Of a stretch of DNA of 41,632 nt, positions 7,853 through 16,561 are shown in pieces. The notes under the pieces are model-generated. The model was not told the DNA's origin and ran no database searches. It saw only the letters and a program-made list of their open reading frames with translations. Origin of the DNA: Paracoccaceae bacterium (GTDB lineage: Bacteria; Pseudomonadota; Alphaproteobacteria; Rhodobacterales; Rhodobacteraceae); contig CANIKY010000013.1 in NCBI GenBank assembly GCA_947468085.1, forward strand, positions 1-41,632. The letters run 5' to 3'. The translations under genes were made by a program, and so were the position numbers. Within the stretch, counting starts at the first letter, position 1, and each line of letters starts with the position of its first letter.

Positions 7853-8700
7853 TCCAAGCCGCGCTGGATATCGACCACCTGCGCCAATGGATTGGCCGAA
7901 CCGAGACGGCGCAAGACACCGTCTCGCCCCGTTTGGTGGCGGGGTATCTTGCGGTGCTGGATGACCCGCAGCCGCAGCGCGATCTGGGCGAGCTTGCCCC
8001 CTTGGCGATCCATTGGTGCCTTGCCCCCGAAACCCGCCCCATGTCGCAACTGGGCCTAGACGGTCACCCCAAGCGCGGCGGATTGCTGCCACCTGTGCCC
8101 TTGCCGCATCGGATGTGGGCGGGCGGCAAGATTGATTTGGCAGGCCGGTTCAAAGTGGGCGATGTGATCACCCGTCAGTCAACCGTGCAGGATGTCACGC
8201 TTAAAACAGGCCGCAGTGGAACGCTTTGCTTTGTCGCTGTTGATCATGTTTTTAAAGGTCCCCAAGGCCTGATCCTGACCGAGCGTCACGATATCGTCTA
8301 CCGCACCCCGCGCGACCCGAATGCCCCTGCGCCCATGATCCCGCAAGCCCCTGTGGGGCGCTGGTCTTATAGCGTGATGGCGGACCCTGTTTTGCTCTTT
8401 CGCTATTCTGCCCTCACCTTCAACGGCCACCGCATCCACTATGACCGCACCCACGCGACGACCTCCGAAGGCTATTCAGGGCTGGTGGTGCACGGCCCGC
8501 TGCAAGCCACGATGATGCTGGAATTTGCCGCCAAGCTGCAAGACAGCCCGCCCACGACCTTTACCTTTCGCGGGATCAGCCCGCTGATGGACGGCGCGGC
8601 CTTTAGCGTTAATGCCGATGAAACCCACGAAGGTCTGCACCTTTGGACCGCAGCCGCCGATGGCCGCCTGTGCATGGAGGCGCAGGCGGTCTGGGCTTGA
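7849..8700 (+). CDS. Mesaconyl-C4-CoA-hydratase-like hotdog dehydratase
   Basis: This 283-residue protein has the double-hotdog layout of FAS1-like/HTD2 dehydratases. The first half carries PKRGGLLPPVPLPHRMWAGG and the second carries YSALTFNGHRIHYD, the signature shared with mesaconyl-C4-CoA hydratase and other MaoC-type hydratases, followed by GLVVHGPLQATMMLEF. It probably adds water to an unsaturated acyl-CoA produced by the acyl-CoA dehydrogenase upstream. Its start overlaps the CoA-transferase stop by four bases (ATGA), indicating translational coupling. Dehydrogenase, CoA-transferase and hydratase together form a short acyl-CoA pathway; the exact acid is inferred, not seen. Confidence 0.85.
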   Translation: MIQAALDIDHLRQWIGRTETAQDTVSPRLVAGYLAVLDDPQPQRDLGELAPLAIHWCLAPETRPMSQLGLDGHPKRGGLLPPVPLPHRMWAGGKIDLAGRFKVGDVITRQSTVQDVTLKTGRSGTLCFVAVDHVFKGPQGLILTERHDIVYRTPRDPNAPAPMIPQAPVGRWSYSVMADPVLLFRYSALTFNGHRIHYDRTHATTSEGYSGLVVHGPLQATMMLEFAAKLQDSPPTTFTFRGISPLMDGAAFSVNADETHEGLHLWTAAADGRLCMEAQAVWA

Positions 8701-8757
8701 CGAACTTAAACTTGGGCAAGCCCTCGGGCCTCGCCTTCACCTACAAGGAGATTCAAG

Positions 8758-10857
8758 ATGATCAGGTTAGGCGTTGACGTCGGCGGCACCTTCACCGACC
8801 TCGTGCTAGAGGCGGTGGGGGCGGATGGCCGGCAAGAGGTGTTCGTACACAAAGTTTCAAGCACGCCACAGGATCAGTCGATCGGCGTGGTACAAGGCGT
8901 GGTCGAGCTTTGCGCCATTGCGGGCATTCAGCCCGGCCAGATCGACGCCCTCTTTCACGGCACGACCGTTGCCACCAACATCGTGATCGAACGCGACGGG
9001 GCCGAGGTGGGCATGATCACCACCAAGGGCTTCCGCGACATCTTGCACATGGCGCGTCACAAGCGACCGCATAACTTTTCTTTGCAGTTCGATGTGCCAT
9101 GGCAAAGCGCCCCGCTGATCAAGCGGCGCAACCGCATTGCTGTCAGCGAACGCATCATGCCGCCCACAGGCCGCATCGAAACACCGCTGAACTTGGACGA
9201 AGTCGAACAAGCCGCCGAACTTTTCGCCCAGCGCGGGTTGCAGGCGGTGGTGATCGGCTTTTTGTTCTCTTTCCTCAACAACGACCACGAATTGAAAGCC
9301 AAAGAGATCGTCAAGCGTGTGATGCCCGATGCTTTCATCTGCGCCTCCTGCGAAGTCGTGAACACGATGCGCGAATATGAACGCTTCTCGACCGCCGCGA
9401 TGAACGCCTATATCGGGCCGCGCACGGCGGGATATCTGGACAACCTGCAACGCCGCCTGCGTGAGGCGGGGGTGAATGCTTATGTGCGCATGATGCAGTC
9501 GAACGGCGGGGTTTCCACGGTGGAACAGGCCAGCAAAAATCCGGTCGGCCTGTTGCTGTCTGGCCCTGCCGGTGGGGTGATCGGCGGGCGCTGGACGGGG
9601 CAAGCCTGCGATCAGGGGCAGGTGATCACGATCGACATCGGTGGCACCTCGGCTGACATTTCGGTTATTCGCGATGGCAACCTGACGATCAAGAACCCGC
9701 GCGACACCGAAGTGGCCGAAATGCCCGTGCTGGTGCCAATGATCGACATTGACGCCATTGGCGCAGGCGGCGGGTCTATCGCCTATGTCGACAGCGGCGG
9801 GGCGTTTCGCGTTGGGCCAAGGTCGGCGGGTGCCGAACCCGGGCCTGCGTGCTATGGCAAGGGTGGCGCTGAGCCGACCGTCACCGATGCCCAAGTGGTG
9901 CTGGGCCGGCTTGACCCAGAGCAGTTCTTGGGTGGCGGGCTGAAGATTGACCCCGCCTTGGCCGAGGCGGCTATAAGGTCAAAACTGGCGGAACCTTTGG
10001 GCCTGTCGGTAAAGGAAGCGGCCCTTGGCGTTTTGCGGATCATCAACAACCACATGGCGCTGGCCATTGCGTCCAATTCTGTCGCGCGCGGGATTGATCC
10101 GCGCGGCTTTAGCCTGATGGCTTTTGGCGGCGCAGGCCCCCTGCACGGCGTGGCTTTGGGCGAGGCGATCTGGGCCAAGAATGTCATCTCACCGCTGCAT
10201 CCGGGCATCACGGCGGCGATGGGGCTTTTGGTCACCGAACCGCGCTATGAATTTACCCGCTCGTCTTTGTCGATCCTGCAAGCGGGTGATACCAGCAGCT
10301 TTGGCCAGATTGGCGCTGTGTTTGACAAGCTTCAGGCAGAAGCCAAGGCCCAACTTGACAGCGACGGCATTCCCGCATCGGCCCAACGCTTTTCGCGCAT
10401 CGCCGAATGCCGCTATGTGGGCCAAGGGTTTGAACTGCGCGTCGATGTCCCCGAGGGCCCCTTTACCGCCGAGATCGCCGCAGGCGTGGCCAAGGCGTTT
10501 TACGCCGTGCACCGCACCGAATACGGCCATGCCTTCGAAGATCAAGCGGTGGAGGTTGTCACCCTGCGCGTGATCGGCACCGCCTCAGCCGAAACGCTGC
10601 GCTTGCCCGCGCTGGAAAAAGGGGGGCGAAGGAACCCCTCTGAAGCCGCGCTTTACGCCCGCATGACCACCTTTGACGATGGCCAAACGCTGGAAACCCC
10701 GCGCTTTGACCGTTCGAAACTGAAAGCCGATGATGTGGTGACAGGCCCTGCCATCGTCACGCAAACAAACTCAACCACCGTGATCCCCAAGGGCTACACC
10801 GCCACCGTCATGCGGTTGGGCGATATCGTGATCAGCCGCACCGGAAAGGAGTCCTAA
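8758..10857 (+). CDS. hyuA: Hydantoinase/oxoprolinase family protein, subunit A
   Basis: This 699-residue protein begins with IRLGVDVGGTFTDLVLEA, the ASKHA-type ATP site of HyuA proteins. It also carries LFHGTTVATNIVIER, VRMMQSNGGVSTVEQA, GPAGGVIGGRWTG, TIDIGGTSADISV and GAGGGSIAYVD. Length and motifs are those of the ATP-dependent hydantoinase, 5-oxoprolinase, caprolactamase and acetophenone carboxylase superfamily. The A subunit phosphorylates the carbonyl of a cyclic amide or a similar group, using ATP. It needs the HyuB partner encoded three bases downstream. The ribosome site AAGGAG sits before the ATG. A CTTGGGCAAG element at 8711-8720 resembles repeats near the AraC gene. The substrate is undetermined. 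Confidence 0.92.
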   Translation: MIRLGVDVGGTFTDLVLEAVGADGRQEVFVHKVSSTPQDQSIGVVQGVVELCAIAGIQPGQIDALFHGTTVATNIVIERDGAEVGMITTKGFRDILHMARHKRPHNFSLQFDVPWQSAPLIKRRNRIAVSERIMPPTGRIETPLNLDEVEQAAELFAQRGLQAVVIGFLFSFLNNDHELKAKEIVKRVMPDAFICASCEVVNTMREYERFSTAAMNAYIGPRTAGYLDNLQRRLREAGVNAYVRMMQSNGGVSTVEQASKNPVGLLLSGPAGGVIGGRWTGQACDQGQVITIDIGGTSADISVIRDGNLTIKNPRDTEVAEMPVLVPMIDIDAIGAGGGSIAYVDSGGAFRVGPRSAGAEPGPACYGKGGAEPTVTDAQVVLGRLDPEQFLGGGLKIDPALAEAAIRSKLAEPLGLSVKEAALGVLRIINNHMALAIASNSVARGIDPRGFSLMAFGGAGPLHGVALGEAIWAKNVISPLHPGITAAMGLLVTEPRYEFTRSSLSILQAGDTSSFGQIGAVFDKLQAEAKAQLDSDGIPASAQRFSRIAECRYVGQGFELRVDVPEGPFTAEIAAGVAKAFYAVHRTEYGHAFEDQAVEVVTLRVIGTASAETLRLPALEKGGRRNPSEAALYARMTTFDDGQTLETPRFDRSKLKADDVVTGPAIVTQTNSTTVIPKGYTATVMRLGDIVISRTGKES

Positions 10858-10860
10858 GCC

Positions 10861-12636
10861 ATGAGCAAGATAATTGATCCGATCACGCTGCAAGTTATCG
10901 GCGGGGCGCTGCATGCGATAGCGGAACAGATGGGCAATGTGCTGTACCGGATGTCGTATTCCTCGATCATCCGCGAAAGTCAGGATCTGGGCGCGGGGCT
11001 GTTCGATCTGGACTATAACACCCTGTGCGAAAGCGATTCCACGCCGATGCACATCGGCTCGATCCCGGGCTATCTGCGCGGCATTGAAAAAAGCATTCCG
11101 CTGACAGACTGGCACGAAGGCGATGTGGTGATCCACAACCACCCCTATTTCGGCGCCAGCCATTCGCCCGATATCGGCATCGTCATGCCGATCTTTTATT
11201 GCGGCGAGTTGGTAGGCTTTTCAGCCAACACTGCCCATCATCTGGACATTGGTGCCGCTACCCCCGGCCTGATCATCGACGTGCCCGATGTCTTTGCCGA
11301 AGGCATGCTGCTCAACGGGTTAAAACTGGTCGAAGCGGGCAAGCGCAACGACACGCTTTGGCGTTATATCAGCGGCAATACCCGTGTGCCCGGATTGGTG
11401 ATGCGCGACCTTGAAGCGCAGATCGCCTCGGCTGAACTGGGGGTCAAGCGGTTCTGCGAGCTGATGGATACCTATGGCCGCGATACGGTCGAGCAGGCGT
11501 CCAAGCAGTTGATGGATTATTCCGAACGCATGCTGCGCCGCGAAATCGCCAAGATTCCTGACGGGGAATATGTGGCCGAAGGGTTCCTTGACGACGATGG
11601 CCGCACAAGGGGCGTGCATCTGCCGATCAAGGTGACGGTGCGCGTGACGGGCGACGATGTCGAGGTCGATATGACAGGGTCTTCCCCACAGGTTCCCACG
11701 GCCTATAACGTGCCCTTTGAAGGGTCAACCAAAGTCGCCTGCTACTTCGCCTTTCGCGCGCTGTTGTTGGACACCTACACCAACACCGAATACATCCCGC
11801 AAAACGAAGGCTCGTTCCGCCCTGTGAAGGTCACGGCCCCCTTGGGCTGCATCTTCAACCCCATTGCGCCTGCAGCGTGCGAGGCGCGGTTCAACCAGAT
11901 CCAACGCATCGTGGATCTGATCATCAAAGCGCTGGCCCCCGTTCTGCCTGACAAATGCACCGCTGGAAACGCTGCCTGTCTGTCCTTCGCCAGCTATTCC
12001 GGCGTGCGCGATACGGGCGATTACTGGGTGCTGATCGAGGTGAACGAGGCGTCGATGGGCGGGCGCCCCAAATCTGACGGGCCCGATACGATTGAAGAGT
12101 TGATGCGCAACACCCGCAACAATCCGCTCGAAGACCTTGGCATGCACCTGCCCGTCATCTGCGACCGCTACGAAATTCGCGACGATGTCTTTCCGGGGGC
12201 TGGAGAGTTTCGCGGTGGGATGGGCGTGGTCAAATCGCAACGCTTCTTGGTGCCGGGTTTCATGACCCACGAAAGCGACCGCAACGAGGATGTGCCATGG
12301 GGCATCTTCGGCGGTGGCGAGGGTGTTACGGCGGCTGTGCGGATGCACAACCACACCAAAGACACCCCGCCCATCGACGTGCCCGCCAAAATCTCTGGCC
12401 TGCGGGCAGAGGCGGGGGATGTGATCACCTATCTGTCGCCCGGCGGTGGCGGCTATGGGCCAAGCTTAAAGCGCGACCCGAACAAGGTGCTGGATGACTT
12501 GCTAGACGGCTACATCACCCCTGACCACGCACGCGATGTTTACGGCGTGGTCGTCAAGCCTGTAACCAACGGCTACCAATGGGGCCTTGACCTGCCCGCC
12601 ACAGCCAAACTGCGCGCCAGCTTGTCTATGGCTTGA
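10861..12636 (+). CDS. hyuB: Hydantoinase/oxoprolinase family protein, subunit B
   Basis: This 591-residue protein is a full-length HyuB. It opens with DPITLQVIGGALHAIAEQMG and has SYSSIIRESQDLGAGLFD, GDVVIHNHPYFGASHSPDIG, FSANTAHHLDIG, and the C-terminal GAGEFRGGMGVVKSQRF and SPGGGGYGPSL segments. Subunit B completes the ATP-dependent ring-opening (or carboxylating) enzyme made with HyuA. The two genes are three bases apart with AGGAG ahead of the ATG, so they are surely co-expressed. Within the superfamily, 5-oxoproline, hydantoins, caprolactam and acetophenone are known substrates; the sequence alone does not choose among them. Two hairpins follow the stop codon. Confidence 0.92.
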   Translation: MSKIIDPITLQVIGGALHAIAEQMGNVLYRMSYSSIIRESQDLGAGLFDLDYNTLCESDSTPMHIGSIPGYLRGIEKSIPLTDWHEGDVVIHNHPYFGASHSPDIGIVMPIFYCGELVGFSANTAHHLDIGAATPGLIIDVPDVFAEGMLLNGLKLVEAGKRNDTLWRYISGNTRVPGLVMRDLEAQIASAELGVKRFCELMDTYGRDTVEQASKQLMDYSERMLRREIAKIPDGEYVAEGFLDDDGRTRGVHLPIKVTVRVTGDDVEVDMTGSSPQVPTAYNVPFEGSTKVACYFAFRALLLDTYTNTEYIPQNEGSFRPVKVTAPLGCIFNPIAPAACEARFNQIQRIVDLIIKALAPVLPDKCTAGNAACLSFASYSGVRDTGDYWVLIEVNEASMGGRPKSDGPDTIEELMRNTRNNPLEDLGMHLPVICDRYEIRDDVFPGAGEFRGGMGVVKSQRFLVPGFMTHESDRNEDVPWGIFGGGEGVTAAVRMHNHTKDTPPIDVPAKISGLRAEAGDVITYLSPGGGGYGPSLKRDPNKVLDDLLDGYITPDHARDVYGVVVKPVTNGYQWGLDLPATAKLRASLSMA

Positions 12637-12639
12637 CAC

Positions 12640-12702
12640 GGGGGCGCTCAGGCCCCCCATTAAAGGGGCGGTGCGGCGGGTAACCCTGCCGCCCGCCCTT
12701 TT
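12640..12702 (+). terminator. Tandem hairpins after the first HyuAB operon
   Basis: A first stem (GGGGGC 12640-12645, GCCCCC 12652-12657) is followed by a larger imperfect G+C-rich hairpin spanning about 12662-12698, whose 3' arm GCCGCCCGCCC runs into TTTT (12699-12702). The second looks like an intrinsic terminator. The LysR gene starts 18 bases further on. Confidence 0.6.
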
Positions 12703-12719
12703 GCATTGGGGCTTGGGCC

Positions 12720-13643
12720 ATGGATCTGCGCGACTTTCAGTATTTCATCGCCATCGCAGAGACGGGCAGCTTTTCCAAAGCCGCCATGGCCCATACCATC
12801 GCCCAATCTGCCCTAAGCCGCCGCATCCGCGACCTAGAGCTTGATCTGGGCGTTTCACTTTTCTACCGCAACGGGCGCGGGGTTGTGGTGACCGAAGCGG
12901 GGGCGACCTTTCTGACGCGTGCCCGCAGCATCTTGGCCGATGTGGCGAAGATTAGATCAGACCTCAACGCCAGCCATGCCACCTTGCAAGGAGTGGTCAC
13001 GCTGGGGGTGCCGCCCTCGGTCGGGTTGATCTTGCTGGCCCCTTTGCTGTCGCAGATCAGAAGTGATTATCCGGGCATCCAGATGCGGGTGCTGGAAGGG
13101 TTCAGCGGTTATGTCGCCGAATGGCTGGCCAATGGGCGGGTCGATCTGGCGGTTCTGTATAAGGTGCGCACAGGTACCTTTCCTGATGCCGAACATCTGT
13201 TGTTTGAGGATATGCACCTGATCTCGTCCCCGCATGCACGCCCCTTAGGTCAGGGGCCAACCGTAGAGCTGCGCGATCTTGCGGGCGAGGATTTGGCCCT
13301 GCCCGGTGTGCCACATGGCTTGCGCATTCTGGTCGAAGAGGCTTGCGCGCGCGCGCAAGTCACCCTGTCTGTCGCGATGGAGTTGGAAACCCTGCCCACT
13401 ATCCGCGGCCTTGTGGCCATGGGTACGATCCGCACCATCCTGCCCGTCACCGCCGTGCAGGCCGAATTGCAAAGTGGTGAGTTGGTGGCACAAAAGATTG
13501 TGGCCCCCATCATCTGCCGCGAGTTGATTCTGGTCCACGCCCCGCAACGTGCCCAAGCCCCCGCCACGCGGGCGGTGGTGCAGCTGATCCGCGCGCATAT
13601 TGAACGGCTGCTGGAATCGGGGGCTTGGCTGGGAAGAGCCTAA
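12720..13643 (+). CDS. LysR-family transcriptional regulator
   Basis: This 307-residue protein has the standard layout: an N-terminal winged helix-turn-helix (residues ~2-60: MDLRDFQYFIAIAETGSFSK, then SALSRRIRDLELDLGVSLF) and a periplasmic-binding-protein-like effector domain from about residue 90 (TLGVPPSVGLILLAPLLSQI). It resembles the Nac/Cbl-like branch of LysR proteins, but no specific ligand can be read. The start lacks a clear ribosome site. It follows the HyuAB operon in the same direction and ends tail-to-tail with the AraC gene, the two overlapping by four bases. It probably regulates one of the flanking Hyu operons (inference). Confidence 0.9.
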   Translation: MDLRDFQYFIAIAETGSFSKAAMAHTIAQSALSRRIRDLELDLGVSLFYRNGRGVVVTEAGATFLTRARSILADVAKIRSDLNASHATLQGVVTLGVPPSVGLILLAPLLSQIRSDYPGIQMRVLEGFSGYVAEWLANGRVDLAVLYKVRTGTFPDAEHLLFEDMHLISSPHARPLGQGPTVELRDLAGEDLALPGVPHGLRILVEEACARAQVTLSVAMELETLPTIRGLVAMGTIRTILPVTAVQAELQSGELVAQKIVAPIICRELILVHAPQRAQAPATRAVVQLIRAHIERLLESGAWLGRA

Positions 13644-14590
13644 CGCCCCGTCACGCTGGCGCGGTAGCCGCTGGGGGTTTGGCCGAACATGGCCTTGAAC
13701 AGGCGTGAAAACTGGGCCTGATCACAAAAGCCAAAGCGATAGGCGATATCCGACATCGGGCCGGGGTTTGACATCGCCAGCAAATTTCGCGCCGCAATCA
13801 GGCGCTGTTCGCGGATCAGTTGTGACACGGTTGCGTTGCCGTCGGCAAAAATCTCGTGCAGGTAGCGTTTGGATATGCCGCAAGCCTCGGCCACCAGATC
13901 GGGCGACAGGTCAGGGTTTGACAGGTTGCGGCGGATCACCTCCTCCGCTCGCTTCAGATGGGCCGTGCGCACCGCACTTTGCGCCCCATCGGCCATCTCG
14001 CAACCGCGGTCGATGGCCAGAGCCAACAGTTCAATCAACTGCCGCCCCAAAACATCCCCTGCCGCTACTTCTGCGGGGGCTGCCGCTTGGACCTGTTGGG
14101 CCATGGTGGTAAACAATCCCCCCAAGCCATCGCGCCCGTCAAACACTTGGGCGCAAAAGCGGTCAGGGCTGCGCAATCGCTGGGTTAGCACGGGCTTGGC
14201 GACCTTTAGTACACACAGGTCATTCGCCGCCTCATAGGAAAAGCGATAAGGCTCGTCGCCGCGTTCCAGAAGGAACCCGCCCGGATCGCAGCGCACCTCA
14301 CGGCCCAACTGGCGAAAGGTGACCGGCGCGCGGCGAGGAATGGTGATCAGATATTGCTCTTCGCAGGTGCCCGCGATGTGGCGGGGGTGGCGTTCGTATT
14401 GCACCGCTTCCGTTTGCAACCGCGACAGCGAAAGATCTCCCAAGGTTTGATGCTCTAGCTGCCCGTCAAAGCGCGCCGCATCGCCAAAGGTCAGGTGCAG
14501 CGGAAAATAGACATCGGCGATCACGCCATTCCAATGCCCCGCCCGCGCGGCAGGTGGCAGGTTGGATGTGCTGTGGCGCATCAGAGTCAA
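13640..14590 (-). CDS. AraC-family transcriptional regulator
   Basis: This 316-residue protein has a C-terminal AraC/XylS DNA-binding domain (residues ~215-316). Its two helix-turn-helix units are visible in LSPDLVAEACGISKRYLHEI and SDIAYRFGFCDQAQFSRLFK, followed by the family signature FGQTPSGYR. The N-terminal ~200 residues resemble the AraC-binding-like domain of FeaR/NitR-type activators, which often control nitrogen-compound catabolism. The gene is divergent from the second Hyu operon, with about 200 bases between the starts, so it is the best candidate activator of hyuB2-hyuA2-pxp. A second in-frame ATG lies three codons downstream. Confidence 0.9.
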   Translation of the reverse strand: MTLMRHSTSNLPPAARAGHWNGVIADVYFPLHLTFGDAARFDGQLEHQTLGDLSLSRLQTEAVQYERHPRHIAGTCEEQYLITIPRRAPVTFRQLGREVRCDPGGFLLERGDEPYRFSYEAANDLCVLKVAKPVLTQRLRSPDRFCAQVFDGRDGLGGLFTTMAQQVQAAAPAEVAAGDVLGRQLIELLALAIDRGCEMADGAQSAVRTAHLKRAEEVIRRNLSNPDLSPDLVAEACGISKRYLHEIFADGNATVSQLIREQRLIAARNLLAMSNPGPMSDIAYRFGFCDQAQFSRLFKAMFGQTPSGYRASVTGR

Positions 14591-14600
14591 GGCACCCCCC

Positions 14601-14640
14601 CTTGGGCAAATGATAAACTATGCTTGGGCAAAGCCCAAGC
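14601..14640. promoter_or_regulatory. Direct repeats and palindrome in the AraC/hyuB2 divergent region
   Basis: CTTGGGCAAA occurs at 14601-14610 and again at 14623-14632, exactly 22 bp apart, i.e. about two helical turns, as is usual for AraC-family half-sites. The second copy is part of a perfect palindrome GCTTGGGC-AAA-GCCCAAGC (14622-14640). A near copy, CTTGGGCAAG, lies at 8711-8720 before the first hyuA. The 202-base divergent gap holds no gene. Confidence 0.5.
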
Positions 14641-14792
14641 CTTTGCAAGAGGATTCGCGCCCAAGTGCGCGGGCTGACAAAAGCTTGTTCCCTGTGACGC
14701 AAGACGCCTGCGGCGGAATCAGTCAGGCTATGCTTTGAACAGGCAGTGTCTGCCCCGCTGCAAGCCTGACCCTTTGGTAGAAAGAGCGTCCG

Positions 14793-16547
14793 ATGTCCCA
14801 TTCCAAGGTTGATCCGATTACCCTGTCTGTCGTGCGCGGTGTGCTGGAAACCACGCAGCGCGAAATGACGCTGACGCTGGAACAAACCGCCCGCTCGTCA
14901 GTGTTCAATCTGGCGCATGACTATTCAACCGCCCTGTTCAACGCCACGCCCGAGATGATCTTGCAGGGGCAAGACATTCCGATCCACCTAGGGTCGTTGA
15001 TCCCCGCCATGAAATCGGTCGCCAAGTATTTCGAAGGTGACATTCACGACGGCGACCTGATCTTGCACAACGATCCGGAATATGGCGGATCGCATATCAT
15101 CGACACCTGTATGTATTACCCCGTCTTTTACCAAGGCGAGCTGGTGTTCTGGACGGTGTGCAAAGGCCACCTGACCGATATCGGCGGCCCCGTGCCCGCA
15201 GGATATAACCCCGCCGCAACCGAGATTTATGCCGAAGGTCTGCGTATCCCGCCGCTGAAGCTGTGGGACAGGGGCAAGCCGCGCAATGATGTCATCAACC
15301 TTTTGCTTTCGAATATGCGCGCGCGCCGTGACCAGCAGGGTGATTTCAACGCGTTGATCGGGGCCTGCAAGGTCGGCGCGCGGGCCTTGATTGCGCTGAT
15401 GGACAAATACGGCAAAGACATGGTGCAAACCTGCATCGCAGAACTGCTTAACATGGCCGAAGCGCATATGCGCAGCCTGATCGCCAAGGTGCCCGACGGC
15501 ACCTATACCGGCACGGCCATTCTGGAAGATGCAGGTCACGGCTTTGGCGATTTTGACATCACCGCCACCGTGACGATCACGGGCGATAGCTGCCATATCG
15601 CCATTCAATCGCCGCCGCAAATTCCCTATTTCATCAACAGCTACGAAGGTAACAGCCACTCGGGCGTCTATCTTGGCCTGATGATGTTCGCCCAACTGCC
15701 GCCACCTTATAACGAGGGTCTGTATCGTTGTGTGTCGACCGACATGGGCCCCAAGGGCACCTTGTGCAACGCAAAGTCCCCCGCCCCCCATATGAACTGC
15801 ACCACCACGCCAATGGAAACCCTGACCGATGCCGTGCGCTTGGCCTTTGAACAGGCCGCCCCCGACAAAGTTTCGGCAAGCTGGGGCCATGCCAATGGCT
15901 GCAACATCGCAGGCTGGGACAAGCGCCATGACGAGGAATATGTGACGATGGTTCTGGCCTCGATCATCTCGGGCGCGGGGGCGACGGCCAACCAAGACGG
16001 CTGGCACGCCTGCGGGCCAGAGTGCTGCTTTGGCGCGCTGACCTCGGGCGATATCGAGATGTTGGAACATTCTTACCCCATCATCATCCACCGCTATTCG
16101 CTGATGGAAGATTCGGGCGGTGCGGGCCGTAACCGTGGCGGATCGGGCACGTGTTGGGAGGTGGAGCCGCTGGATACCCCCATGACCCTGATCACCTTTG
16201 GCGAGGGGCGGCGCATACCCGCCATGGGGGCAGCCGGGGCCAAATCGGCCATGGTGGCCCCCAAGGTCGGCTCGCTGGAGCTAACCCGCAACGGCAAGAC
16301 CGAAGTCATCACCAACAACGTCATCGAAACCATCCACCCCGGCGAACGCGCCGCCAACCGCAACCCCGGGGGCGGCGGCTTTGGGCTGGCCTTTCAGCGT
16401 GACATCGCCCGTGTGGTCGACGATGTGCGCAACAGGCTTGTTAGCGAAAAAGGGGCGCGACTGGATTACGGCGTGGTCTTTGCCAATTTCGCAGCCCTCG
16501 AAGTTGACCACCAAGCCACCGCCGCTCTGCGCGCCACCGCCGCCTGA
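14793..16547 (+). CDS. hyuB: Hydantoinase/oxoprolinase family protein, subunit B (second copy)
   Basis: This 584-residue HyuB starts with KVDPITLSVVRGVLETTQRE and carries GDLILHNDPEYGGSHIIDTC, WTVCKGHLTDIGGPVPAGYN and the C-terminal RNPGGGGFGLAF. It is a clear but distant paralogue of the HyuB at 10861-12636. For example, it has HNDPEYGGSH where the first copy has HNHPYFGASH, so the two probably act on different substrates. Here the B subunit precedes A, the reverse of the first pair. The ribosome site is weak. The gene heads an eight-kilobase unit including hyuA2, pxpA, a biotin carrier, biotin carboxylase, pxpB and pxpC. Confidence 0.92.
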   Translation: MSHSKVDPITLSVVRGVLETTQREMTLTLEQTARSSVFNLAHDYSTALFNATPEMILQGQDIPIHLGSLIPAMKSVAKYFEGDIHDGDLILHNDPEYGGSHIIDTCMYYPVFYQGELVFWTVCKGHLTDIGGPVPAGYNPAATEIYAEGLRIPPLKLWDRGKPRNDVINLLLSNMRARRDQQGDFNALIGACKVGARALIALMDKYGKDMVQTCIAELLNMAEAHMRSLIAKVPDGTYTGTAILEDAGHGFGDFDITATVTITGDSCHIAIQSPPQIPYFINSYEGNSHSGVYLGLMMFAQLPPPYNEGLYRCVSTDMGPKGTLCNAKSPAPHMNCTTTPMETLTDAVRLAFEQAAPDKVSASWGHANGCNIAGWDKRHDEEYVTMVLASIISGAGATANQDGWHACGPECCFGALTSGDIEMLEHSYPIIIHRYSLMEDSGGAGRNRGGSGTCWEVEPLDTPMTLITFGEGRRIPAMGAAGAKSAMVAPKVGSLELTRNGKTEVITNNVIETIHPGERAANRNPGGGGFGLAFQRDIARVVDDVRNRLVSEKGARLDYGVVFANFAALEVDHQATAALRATAA

Positions 16548-16561
16548 TCAAGGACAAAACC

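Noticed and set aside
8857-9894. 345-codon minus-strand frame inside the first hyuA
   Set aside because: Antisense shadow of hyuA; no ribosome site or family similarity seen.
14988-16091. 367-codon open frame on the minus strand inside the second hyuB
   Set aside because: Antisense shadow of a full-length HyuB; composition and lack of domains do not support a gene.
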